DNA of 64,000 nucleotides from positions 251,001 to 315,000 of the forward strand of contig NW_026705917.1 in NCBI RefSeq assembly GCF_029867415.1, written 5' to 3'. Every line of letters begins with the position of its first letter. The first letter of the stretch is position 1. The notes beneath the pieces are model-generated. The model ran no database searches. It saw only the letters and a list, made by a program, of their open reading frames with translations, and was not told the origin of the DNA. The stretch comes from Vicia villosa (Eukaryota > Streptophyta > Magnoliopsida > Fabales > Fabaceae). Below are positions 11,024 to 22,563 of the stretch, piece after piece. A program made the position numbers and the translations under genes.

Positions 11024-14000
11024 CAAATCGATGTAATCCTAGGAATGAACTGGTTGGAATTCAACCGTGTTCATATCAACTGTTTTACGAAGACGGTAAT
11101 CTTTCTTGAAGAGGTTAGTTCTGGTAGTCTGGAAATGATAGCTAGACAGGTGAATGAAGCTATCGGAGATGGTGCAACAGTGTTTATGTTGTTCGCATTG
11201 ATGAATGTGAAGGAGAAAGTGGCGAGTGGCGAATTGCCTGTGGTGTGTGAGTTTCCAGAAGTTTTTCCATAAGATGTGAATGAATTACCACCAGAAAGAG
11301 AAGTGGAATTTTCTATTGATTTGGTTCCGGGAACTAGTCCAGGGTCGATGGCACCGTATCGTATGTCGCCGTCTGAATTGGCTGAACTGAAGAAGCAGTT
11401 AGAGGAATTGCTTGAGAAGAAATTTATTCGTCCTAGTGTTTCGCCGTGGGGTGCGCCTGTGTTGCTGGTAAAGAAGAAAGAGGGTTCAATGAGACTGTGT
11501 GTAGATTACAGACAATTGAACAAGGTTACTATCAAGAATCGGTATCCATTGCCGAGAATTGATGACTTGATGGATCAGTTGGTTGGAGCACGTGTGTTTA
11601 GTAAGATTGATCTGAGATCGGGGTATCATCAGATACGTGTGAAAGATGATGATATTCAGAAGACTGCTTTTAGAACGAGGTACGGACATTATGAGTATTC
11701 TATAATGCCGTTTGGAGTTACTAATGCACCTGGTGTTTTTATGGAATATATGAACAGGATCTTTCATCCTTATCTCGACAAGTTTGTAGTGGTGTTTATA
11801 GACGATATCCTGATATATTCTAAGAGTGAGGAAGAACATGCAGAGCATCTCAGAACTGTGTTAGAACTGTTGAAAGAGAAGCAAATTTTTGCCAAATTGT
11901 CGAAGTGTGAATTCTGGTTAGAAGAAGTCAGTTTTCTTGGACATGTGATTTCTAAGGATGGTATTGCTGTTGATCCTACAAAGATAGAAGCTGTGTCTCA
12001 GTGGGAAGCTCCGAAGTCAGTGTCAGAGATTCGTAGTTTTCTTGGTCTTGCAGGTTACTACAGAAAGTTCATTGAGGGATTTTCAAAGTTAGCATTGCCG
12101 TTAACTAAATTATCCAGGAAAGGACAAGCCTTTATTTAGGATGTAAAGTGTGAAGAAGGATTCCAAGAGCTGAAGAGGAGGTTGACTAGTGCTCCTATTT
12201 TGATTTTGCCGAATCCGACAGAATCGTTTGTGGTTTATTGTGATGCGTCGCTAATGGGTTTAGGTGGTGTATTGATGCAGAATCAACAAGTGGTCGCTTA
12301 TGCGTCGAGACAACTTAAAGTGCATGAGAGGAACTACCCGACTCATGATTTGGAGTTGGCAGCCGTGGTTTTTGTTTTGAAGTTGTGGCGACACTATTTG
12401 TATGGTTCGAGATTTGAAGTATTCAGTGATCATAAAAGCCTGAAGTATCTATTTGATCAGAAAGAGTTGAATATGAGGCAGAGAAGGTGGTTAGAATTTC
12501 TGAAAGATTATGATTTTGGGTTGAATTACCATCCGGGTAAGGCAAACGTGGTAGCTGATGCTTTGAGTAGGAAGACCTTGCATATGTCTATGCTAATGGT
12601 GAGGGAATTGGATTTGATTGAACAATTCAGAGACTTGAGTTTAGTGTGTGAAAGTACTCCTACTAGTGTTAAGTTGGGTATGCTGAAGCTGACCAATGGT
12701 ATTCTTGAAGAAATGGTCAGAAGGCTGATGTCGAATTGGTCGACAAGATGACTTTGATTAACCAAGGCAAGAGTGGTGAATTCAGAGTGGATGAGAATGG
12801 TATACTGAGGTTCGGTGACAGAGTTTGTGTTCCTCATGTTGATGAACTCCGAAAACGTATTCTGGAAGAAGGACACCGTAGTGGACTGAGCATTCATCCT
12901 TGTGCTACCAAGATGTATCATGATTTGAAAAAGTTGTTTTGGTGGCCTGGTATGAAGAAAGAAGTTGTTGAGTTTGTGTACTCTTGTTTGACTTGCCAGA
13001 AGACAAAGATTGAGCATCAGAAACCATCTGGGTTGATGCAACCGATGTTTATTCCTGAGTGGAAGTGGGATAGCATATCAATGGATTTTGTGTCGGGTTT
13101 GCCGAGAACTGTCAGAAATTGTGAAGCTATCTGGGTCGTGGTGGACAGGTTGACGAAGTCTGCACACTTTATACCAGTGAGAATGGATTATCCGATGGAG
13201 AAACTAGCTCAGTTGTATATTGAGAAGATAGTTAGTATACATGGTATTCCTTCAAGTATCGTGTCAGACAGAGATCCGAGGTTTACGTCTAAGTTCTGGG
13301 AAGGTTTGCAGAAAGCTTTGGGTACTAAGCTGAGATTGAGTTCTGCTTATCATCCGCAGACTGATGGACAGACTGAGAGGACGATTCAGTCGTTAGAGGA
13401 TTTGTTGAGGGCTTGTGTGTTGGAGAAAGGAGGTACTTGGGATAGTTATCTGACTTTGATTGAGTTTACCTACAACAATAGTTTTCATTCGAGTATCGAT
13501 ATGGCTCCGTTTGAGGCTTTGTATGGTAGGAGATGTAGGACGCCGTTGTGTTGGTACGAATCTGGCGAGGGTGCTGTGATTGGTCCAGAAATCGTACAAC
13601 AGACTACAGAGAAGATTAAAATGATTCAAGAGAAGATGAAGGCTTCTCAGAGTCGTCGGAAGAGTTATCATGACAAGAGGAGGAAAACACTTGAGTTTCA
13701 AGAGGGAGATTATGTGTTTATGAGAGTTACTCCTATGACAGGAATTGGTCGAGCATTGAAGTCGAAGAAGTTGACTCCGCTTTTTATTGGACCATTCCAA
13801 ATTTATGAAAGAGTGGGGGGAGTGGCTTATCGTATCGCTTTACCGCCGATGCTTGCGAATTTGCATGATGTATTTCATGTGTCCCAGTTGAGGAAATACA
13901 TTTCAGATCCGTCCCATGTGATCCAAGTAGATGATGTACAGGTGAAAGATAACTTGACAGTTGAGACTTTACCTGTAAGGATCGAGGATCGAAGGCTGAA

Positions 14001-14121
14001 GCAATTGCGTGGTAAGGAAATAGCTTTAGTCAGGGTAGCTTGGGGAGGACCTGCTGAGGGAAATGTTACTTGGGAGCTAGAGAGTCAGATGAAAGACTCT
14101 TATCCAGAACTTTTTACCTGA
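11024..14121 (+). pseudogene. Tekay pol (RT, RNase H, integrase, chromodomain), two stops and a frameshift
   Basis: RT lies at about 11300-11960, with [11 protein letters not shown] carrying the catalytic Asp pair. RNase H begins at [13 protein letters not shown] near 12230. Integrase has the HHCC finger near 12900-13010, then MDFVSGLP, SDRDPRF and DGQTERT as the acidic triad. The C-terminal chromodomain-like segment ends at 14121. TAA at 11270-11272 and TAG at 12137-12139 interrupt an otherwise continuous frame. A shift near 12705-12735 moves integrase into another frame, where it is open for 461 residues. The chromodomain of this lineage is thought to guide insertion into heterochromatin. 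Confidence 0.9.
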
Positions 14122-14149
14122 GGTATGTTTTCGAGGATGAAAACTCTTT

Positions 14150-14163
14150 TAGTGGGGGAGAGT
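14150..14163 (+). other. Polypurine tract of the Tekay-type element
   Basis: Purine-rich AGTGGGGGAGAG sequence directly before the 3' LTR start at 14164; the primer for plus-strand synthesis. Confidence 0.8.
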
Positions 14164-16131
14164 TGTAACACCCGTATAATTTTATTATTAATTTAAATTG
14201 GAATATTTAATTAATAATTAGAATTATTAGGGATTTTGAGGAAATAATGAATAAATAATGGTTTAAGGCATTTGGGCCATATGAGGAAATAGTAAAGATG
14301 GGGGTGTAATTTAGTAAAGCTTTCACTAATCTCAATATTATTATTTTTCATAAAATAATTGGGAATTGGGAAACAAAGAAAAGAAAGAACGTGAAAGAAC
14401 AGAAGTGGGAACAAGGAACGTGAAGGAGAACTGTAGAGGGAGAGACCAAGAACCAAGATTTTATCTGAGGTAAGGGGAGACTCTCCATTTAATCTCTTTT
14501 ATCGTATTATAGGTGATAGTATGGATTAGGAGTATGGTTGGATCCATTGATTCTATATTCTGAAATTGTGTATGTGTTCATCATTGAAATTTGGACTGTG
14601 AATCCCTAATAACTGATAGATTTAGGGTATGATGAATGAAATTGATTATAGAATCATATACTGTGGTTGTGGATGAATTCGTATGCTGTTTAGATGTGAA
14701 TTTTTCTGGTTTTTAGACTCAAAATCGTGGATTGGTATGAGTAAAAACGAATGGTTTTTGGACTGTTACGAAGTTGCAGGTTCTGGACAATTTTTCTGGT
14801 GTTTCGCGTATGAAACAGTGCCATACGCGTATGGGATGAGGTCATACGCGTATGAGGGACACTCCCAAGGGGCTATACGCGTATGATACGCAGGTGCCCT
14901 GTCCCAGATACCTAGTACTGGTGTTTTGCGTATGAGGAGCGTATGAGGATGCTCATACGCGTATGGAAGTTTTGAAAGAGGAAAATTATTCTGGTGATAC
15001 GCGTATGGCAGGACTGGTACGCGTATGAGATTGCTTTTAGGCAAAATCTGATCCTGTTGAAATGCGTATGATACGCGTATGGGACATAGTGGTACGCGTA
15101 TGGATGTGTATGGGCTTGAAGATACGCGTATGGACGCTGTGTGTGCAAATTTCTGTTTTGTGATTTTTCTGGAAAGTCCAATGATGTGTGACTTTCGATC
15201 TGTAGGCCTGTTTTGTGTGCTGTTTGAGAATAGGTAAATCTTGTGATGCGATCTGTGGTTTACTGATATGTTGATTGTATTTGAATGATGTGAATGTATA
15301 TATGAACATGCTTAATAATGATAATGATGATGATGAAATGAGTATAGATGATGCTACTCGTAGTATGATGATGAAAGTATGTTATATATATGTTACATGC
15401 ATTCATAAACATTGATGAGGACTGAATCCTAGATGAGGAGAGGATTTCAGTGAATGGCAGAATTCCCATTGTGTGGAATTTGTGCTGGCAGGGCCGTATC
15501 TGGATGATGATAGATCGGTCGGTGGATGATTTCCACTAGTGATGATTTGGTACCACATGCATAGTGTCAGTTTCATACATGTGCATGATTTGTTTATAAC
15601 ATGATGATATATGTTATATGATGACTGTCTGTGTATCTGTGGATGTGTGCATGATGATTTGTCTGAATATGAAACAATTGGGTGAATGATATAACTATGA
15701 AGTGTTATTATTTATGATGCAATAACAATGGTTAACTGTGATGAGACTCACCCTTACTTGTTGTCATTTTTTAGATTGAGGATAGCGGCGTGACTTGGTG
15801 AGGATTAGCTCATAAGTCGGTTTTTAGTATTGTGTCGGTGTCATGCTCTGATAGATGTAACACTGGGAACACGTTTGTTTTGAGTTTGATTATAACTCTA
15901 ATTGGTTTTGTTGGTTGAGTCGGATACATTAATGATGAATGTTGACTCTGTGTGTTTGATTCCGCTGTGTAAAACATGATTTTATTAATGAGTTATAATT
16001 TCAGTTGTTTTCAGTGAATGCATGACATGTACCAATGTGGTTTTCTTTACTTATGAATTGTGACACCTCTTGCATGCTTACTCTGATTTATTAATTGTTT
16101 AATTGCCGCGGGTTATTAGAGGGGTGTTACA
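14164..16131 (+). repeat. 3' LTR of the Tekay-type element
   Basis: 1968 bp, co-linear with 7672-9639 at an offset of 6492 bp. The palindrome array is at 14804-15132 with identical spacing. It retains CGCG where the 5' LTR has CGCA or GCAT at two sites, and has TG for CG at another. Confidence 0.93.
14804..15132. repeat. Phased TACGCGTA palindrome array in the Tekay 3' LTR
   Basis: Second copy of the array, same fifteen core positions shifted by 6492. Comparing the two copies shows C/T or G/A changes at the CGs of three sites, so the array is eroding by CpG transition while its spacing stays unchanged. Confidence 0.85.
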
Positions 16132-16453
16132 AATGTTCTGAAGATCTAAAGAAATTCAATGTTCTGAAGCTGTCCTATGGAAGCAGAAATCAGAAGCAGT
16201 GAATGTTCTAAAAGTTCAAGCATATGTGAACGTCTCTACTGAAATACTCAGGGAAGTCTTTTATTTATAAAATTCTTCTAGTATTAATTTCAGCGGGAGA
16301 TTATTCATCTCAGGGGGAGATTGTTAATCTCAGGGGGAGACATATTCACATGCTTATGATTTAGCTGTGTAATTGTCTTTAGCCGTCTGCTCTTTCTGAT
16401 CGCAAATTCATATCATTTATATATGTTTTTGTCATCATCAAAAAGGGGGAGAT
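16132..16453 (+). other. SIRE-1 3' non-coding region, part 2, with polypurine tract
   Basis: Starts with the AATGT duplication and resumes the 69-bp repeat array, then three GGGGGAGA-type purine runs at about 16290-16340 and the real polypurine tract AAAAAGGGGGAGAT at 16440-16453, abutting the LTR. No coding potential seen. Confidence 0.8.
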
Positions 16454-16761
16454 TGTTAGAACAAGATTTGTTCTGATCAATATTCTTAGTTTTGATGATA
16501 ACAAGGATATGAATTTTGTGTGAGATAATGTGGTACTCTAATACATTGCAATTTCCCTTTCAGGAAATATATAAAGAGTATGCACAAATCAGCGCTCAGA
16601 AGCTTTGTCTCAGAAGGTTCAGCATGCAACATCAGAACATGGTCTGGCAAGACATCAGAAGATGGTCAAGGCAGAATCAGAACATGGGTCTATGGAAGCA
16701 TCAGAGGAACTTGAGAGCAGAAGCAGAAGCACTGAAGTTCTCACGGTATCACGCTCAGAAG
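16454..16761 (+). repeat. 3' LTR of SIRE-1, first part
   Basis: Starts TGTTAGAACA and matches the 5' LTR until SIRE-2 interrupts it. The last five bases, AGAAG, are the left target duplication of SIRE-2. Confidence 0.9.
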
Positions 16762-17956
16762 TGAAGGATAGAAAAACACTTAGAAAGGGGGGGTTTGAAT
16801 AAGTGTAGTCTTAAAAACTTGAACGATAAAAATAAATTGCACAGTTATTTTTATCCTGGTTCGTTGTTAACTAAACTACTCCAGTCCACCCCCGCAGAGT
16901 GATTTACCTCACCTGAGGATTTAATCCACTAATCGTAACAGATTACAATGGTTTTCCACTTAGCCCACGACTAAGTCTTCTAGAGTATCCTGATCACTCT
17001 AGGAACAAATGCTTAGACACAAGCTAAGACTTTCTTAGAGTATCCTGACCACCACGTGATCACTCTAAATACAACTGCTTAGACACAAGCTAAGACTTCC
17101 TAGAGTATTCTGATCAACACTTGATCACTCTAGTTACTTACAAATTAATGTAATCAATTCTAAGAGTATTACAAATGCTTCTGAAAAGCTATAATCACAA
17201 CAGTGATATTTCTCTTAAAGTTTAAGCTTAATCTCACTAATATATTACAACAGCAATGTAGTGAGCTTTGATGAAGATGAAGTTTCTGAGCTTTGAGTTT
17301 GAACAGCGTTTCAGCAAGTTAATTGTTAGCAAATCGTCAACCTTGCTTCTCATCAGAACTTCATATATATAGGCGTTTGAGAAGATGACCGTTGGGCGCA
17401 TTTAATGCTTTGCGTATTCCGTAAAGCATTGCATTTAATGTTTCACGCTTTTGTCAACTACATCGAGCCTTGTTCACGCTGTGTCTACTGACGTTGCCTT
17501 TAATAGCTTCCAACGTTCCTTTTGTCAGTCAGCGTAGCCTGCCACTTGTACTTTCTTCTGATCTGATGTTTGAGAATACAACGTTTGAAAATCATCAGAG
17601 TCAAACAGCTTGGTGCAAAGCATCTTCTTGTCTTCTGACCTTGAAGTGCTTCTGAGCGTGATACCATCAGAACTTCAGTGCTACTGCTTCTGATCTCAAG
17701 TTCTTCTGATGCTTCCATAGACCCATGTTCTGATTCTTCCTTGACCATCTTCTGATGTCTTGCCTGACCATGTTCTGATGTTGCATGCTGAACCTTCTGA
17801 GACAAAGCTTCTGAGCGCTGATTTGTGCATACTCTTTATATATTTCCTGAAATGGAAATTGCAATGTATTAGAGTACCACATTATCTCACACAAAATTCA
17901 TATCCTTGTTATCATCAAAACTATGAATATTGATCAGAACAAATCTTGTTCTAATA
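16762..17956 (-). repeat. 3' LTR of SIRE-2
   Basis: 1195 bp on the minus strand. Its outer start reads TATTAGAACA, a G to A change from the TGTTAGAACA consensus. It lacks about 11 bp of one of the three 65-bp units. Confidence 0.9.
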
Positions 17957-19428
17957 ATCTCCCCCTTTTTGATGATGACAAAAACATATATAAATGATAT
18001 GAATTTGCGATCAGAAAGAGCAGACGGCTAAAGACAAATTACAAAGCTATAGCATAAGCATGTGAATATGTCTCCCCCTGAGATTAACAATCTCCCCCTG
18101 AGATGAATAATCTCCCCCTGAAATAAATACTCGAAGAACTTTAATAATAAAAGACTTCCCTGATTATTTCGGTAGAGGCGATCACATAAGCTTCTGTCTT
18201 CTGATAATTCATAGCTTCTGACTTTTGCTTCCATTGGACAGCTTCAGAACTTGAATTTCTTTAGATCCCTAGAACACTCACAACTTCTGATTCCTGCTTC
18301 CATTTAGGACAGCTTCAGAACTTGAATTTCTTTGATCTTCAGAACATTCACAGCTTCTGATTCCTGCTTCCATTTAGGACAGCTTCAGAACTTGAATTTC
18401 TTTGATCTTCAGAACATTCACAGCTTCTGATTCATGCTTCCATTTAGGACAGATTCAGAACTTGAGTTTTCTGAATCTTTAGAACATTCACAGCTTCTGA
18501 TTTCTGCTTCCCTCGGATAGCTTCAGAGCTTTGAATTTCTTCTTACATCACTTCATGCTAGATTGTATCAGAACATTGTTGAATGTACCAGAGCATCATC
18601 AGAGCATCTCTACATCCTGAAATGTTACAAAACAAAACTAAACGACAAAAGTCAGCATGAATGAGTTAGAACATAAAATGTGTATCAGAACACAAAATAT
18701 GTATCAGAGCCATATAAGCCATATAGAATATATCAGATCCAATAGACAATGTATCAGAGCAAATAGACAATGATTTGGATCATATTCTATTATCAGAATT
18801 TCTGATCATTCTTCCTTCTTGCTTCTGATTCTGAAGCTTCCTAGCACCCAGCTTGCTTCAAGAATCCAAGAGCTATTTCTGATCATTCTTCCTTCTTGTT
18901 TCTGATTCTGAAGCTTCCTAGCACTCAGCATGCTTCAAGAATCCAAGAGCTTGATCCATTTTGTTGCTTCTTATGTTGATCTTGAATCTTTGATTCCTGC
19001 AACAACACAACTTAAAAACATAGAACTTTGCAAGTTCTGTTAGTAAATGTGGAGCCTTTTTACTCGGTAACTGATAATATTAATCAGATCATTTATCATA
19101 TATTTTCTCCCCCTTTTTGTCATAACATCAAAAAGCATAAAAGATTCAGATGTAAAGCAAGAGACAAAAGGAAAGAAACATAAATAACTTTTCATTGATT
19201 TCAACAAGAAGGATTACAAAAGGTGTATGCAGAAAACAGTGAACACGTGTTTACCATCTGGATAGCCAGTTACAGCTGTTTTGCTTTTAAAGAGATTCTG
19301 AATCAACTTAGACAATGAAACGTTAGTAATAACTGAATCACAATTTCTAATTGATTTCAATCAGAACTTCTTAAAAAAAATCCAATTTCATTTCAGGAGA
19401 TACTCATACATAAGATCTTCTCATCTTC
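17957..19428 (-). other. SIRE-2 3' non-coding region with polypurine tract and tandem repeats
   Basis: The purine tract (minus strand AAAAAGGGGGAG) abuts the LTR at 17957-17971. Three further GGGGGAGA runs follow. About five units of a 60-75 bp repeat containing AGCTGTCC-like sequence lie at about 18200-18540. A roughly 70-bp segment is duplicated at 18805-18955. No envelope-like ORF is seen. Confidence 0.75.
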
Positions 19429-22400
19429 TCATTCTGGGCATAAATCCATACTGATATTCTTCAGAATGAACTTAAACCTATCTTCAGCAAGGGGTTTTGT
19501 AAAGATATCAGCCCATTGATGGTCTGTATCCACAAAGTTTAAAGATATAACACCCTTCTGAACATAGTCCCTTATGAAATGATGTTTAATCTCAATATGT
19601 TTAGCTTTTGAATGTAAAATAGGATTCTTAGATAAACATATAGCAGAAGTATTATCACAGAAAATAGGAATGTTACTCTCATATATCTGATAATCTTCCA
19701 GCTGACTTCTCATCCAGAGCATTTGTGTGCTACAACCAGCAGCAGCAACATATTCTGCTTCTGTTGTTGAGAGGGCAATAGTAGCTTGCTTCTTGCTGTA
19801 CCATGAGATCAGATGACTTCCAAGAAATTGACAACTTCCAGAAGTGCTCTTTCTTTCTATTCTATCTCCAGCATAGTCAGCATCACAGAATCCTACTAAG
19901 TTGTAGTCTTTAGATCTTCTGTAAACTAAACCAACATTAGTAGTACCTTTCAGATACCTTAGAATTCTTTTAACCGCTGTTAAATGAGATTCTCTTGGAT
20001 CTGATTGGAATCGAGCACACAAACAAACACTAAAGAGAATGTCAGGTCTAGAAGCAGTTAGATATAGAAGAGATCCAATCATACCTCTGTACAACTTCTG
20101 ATCTACCTTCTTACTTACCTCATCCTTACCCAGTACACATGTTGGATGCATAGGAGTTTTGGCTTCTTTGCTTTCAGAAAGATTAAACTTCTTCAGAAGT
20201 TCTTTCACATACTTCGTTTGATGAACATAGGTTCCATCGGAAGTTTGGTTGATTTGAATCCCACGGAAATACTTGAGTTCTCCCATCATGCTCATTTCAA
20301 ATTCAGCCTGCATAGACTCAGCAAACTCCTTTCCAAGTGTAGCATTAGATGTTCCAAAGATAATATCATCAACATATATTTGACAAATTAAAATATCCCT
20401 TTTAAATGTTTTACAAAAGAGAGTAGTGTCCACTTTTCCTCTAGTGAAATCATTTTCCAGAAGGAAAGAACTCAAACGTTCATACCAAGCTCTGGGAGCT
20501 TGTTTCAATCCGTATAATGATTTCTTTAATTTGAAAACATGATTTGGAGACATGGAGTCTTCAAAACCAGGAGGTTGGTGAACATAAACTTCTTCATCTA
20601 TATAACCATTTAAGAAGGCACTCTTGACATCCATCTGATAAAGAGTGATGTTGTGTTGAGTGGCAAAAGAAATTAATAGACGAATAGATTCTAACCTGGC
20701 CACTGGTGCAAAGGTTTCTGTATAATCAATCCCTTCTTGCTGACTATAACCCTGAGCAACCAGTCTGGCTTTGTTTCTTACCACTTCACCTTTCTCACTT
20801 AGCTTGTTTCTGAAAACCCACTTAGTACCGATGATGTTAAATCCTTTTGGTCTAGGAACCAAGTCCCATACATCATTCCTTGTAAACTGATTTAGTTCTT
20901 CTTGCATGGCAATTATCCAGTCTGGATCTTCTAGAGCTTGATCAACAGAAGTTGGCTCGATCAAAGAAACAAGACCTAATTGACATTCTGCATTGTTCTT
21001 AAGGAATGCCCTTGTTCTGATGGGATCATCTTTCTTTCCAAGGATCACATCTTCTGAATGAGCTGAGGCAAGTCTAGGTGATCTTCTGATAGTTGGTTCT
21101 TCAGAAATCCTAAGATTCTCTAAAGATGCAGCAACTTGATCTTCTGATCCATTGCTTCTGAGACTGCCAGCTTCTGCAGCTTTGCTTCTTGATTCTTCAA
21201 CTTCTGATATATCAATATCAAAATCTGCAAAATTCTCAAACTGCTTTGGTTTTTCAAGACCAAGCTTATCACCAAACCTGATATTGATTTATTCTTCTAC
21301 AATCAATGTTTCAGTATTGTATACTCTGTAGCCTTTAGAGCGTTCAGAATATCCAAGAAGGAAACATTTTTGTGCTTTGGAATCAAACTTACCAAGATGA
21401 TCTTTAGTATTCAGAATAAAACATACACATCCAAAAGGATGGAAATATGAAATGTTGGGCTTTCTGTTCTTCCACAATTCATAAGGAGTCTTATTTAGAA
21501 TAGGTCTGATAGAGATTCTATTCTGAATATAGCATGCAGCGTTAATTCCTTCTGCCCAGAAATGCTTAGCCATATTGGTTTCATTGATCATGGTTCTGGC
21601 CATTTCTTGTAGAGTCCTATTCTTTCGCTCTACAACTCCATTTTGCTGTGGAGTTCTGGGGCAAGAGAAATCATGGGCAATACCATTTTCTTTGAAGAAC
21701 TCCTCAAAGAATCTGTTCTCAAATTCGCCACCATGATCACTTCTGACCTTTATGATTTTACACTCTTTCTCAGATTGAATCTGAGTGCAGAATTCAAAGA
21801 ACACTGAATGAGACTCATCCTTGTGTTTCAAGAACTTTACCCACGTCCAGCGGCTATAATCATCAACGATGACTAATCCATATTTCTTCCCTCTGACAGA
21901 TGCTGTTTTGACTGGGCCAAACAGATCAATGTGTAAGAGTTCTAACGGCCTTGAGGAAGAAACAACATTCTTAGACTTGAATGCAGGTCTGGAGAACTTG
22001 CCCTTCTGACATGCTTCACAAAGGGCATCTGATTTGAATTTCAGATTGGGGAGTCCTCTGACCAGATTTAGTTTGTTAATCTGAGAAATCTTTCTCAAAC
22101 TAGCATGTCCTAATCTTCTGTGCCAGACCCATTGCTCTTCAGAAACAGACATAAGACAAGTCACCTTCTAATTCTTAAGATCCTGAAGATCTGTCTTATA
22201 AATGTTGTTCTTTCTCTTGCCTGTAAATAGGATTGAGCCATCCTTCTGACTTACAGCCTTGCAAGACTTTTGATTAAAGATTATGTCATAACCATTGTCA
22301 CTCAATTGACTTATGGACAATAAGTTATGAGCTAATCCATCTACTAGAAGAACATTAGAAATAGAATGAGAGTTACCAGACTTTATAGATCCTGAGCCAA

Positions 22401-22563
22401 TAATTTTGTCCTTCTGATCTCCTCCGAATTTCACTTCTCCAGCAGATTTAAGCACCAGGTCTTGGAACATAGACCTTCTTCCTGTCATGTGTCGCGAGCA
22501 TCCAGAGTCCAGGTACCATGACATGTTGTGCTTTTCCTTCTTTGCAGCCAAGGATATCTGCAA
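19429..22563 (-). pseudogene. SIRE-2 pol, two nonsense codons
   Basis: All pieces are in one frame. Protease DSGCSRH is near 22495. Integrase has WHRRLGHAS, CEACQKGKF, HIDLFGPV, RSDHGGEF and QQNGVVERKNRT. RT YVDDIIFG is near 20373, and RNase H ends at 19429. A TAG at 22168-22170 replaces CAG of SIRE-1. A TAA at 21289-21291 replaces TCA. From 21048 to 19429 the frame is open for 539 residues. The integrase zinc region that SIRE-1 lost is complete here, which fixes the size of that deletion. Pol is in the +1 frame relative to gag, as in SIRE-1. Confidence 0.9.

Larger units (their letters stand above)
7672..16131 (+). mobile_element. Ty3/gypsy chromovirus of Tekay (Del) type
   Basis: Complete LTR retrotransposon of 8460 bp. 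LTRs are 7672-9639 and 14164-16131, both 1968 bp, with the inverted ends TGTAACACC and GGTGTTACA. The target duplication AATGT is perfect (7667-7671 and 16132-16136). The order gag, protease, RT, RNase H, integrase shows Ty3/gypsy. The chromodomain-like integrase tail ending WELESQMKDSYPELF points to Tekay. I count about 23 LTR substitutions by eye (1.2 percent). The coding region has four in-frame stops and one frameshift, so the copy is defective. Confidence 0.94.
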
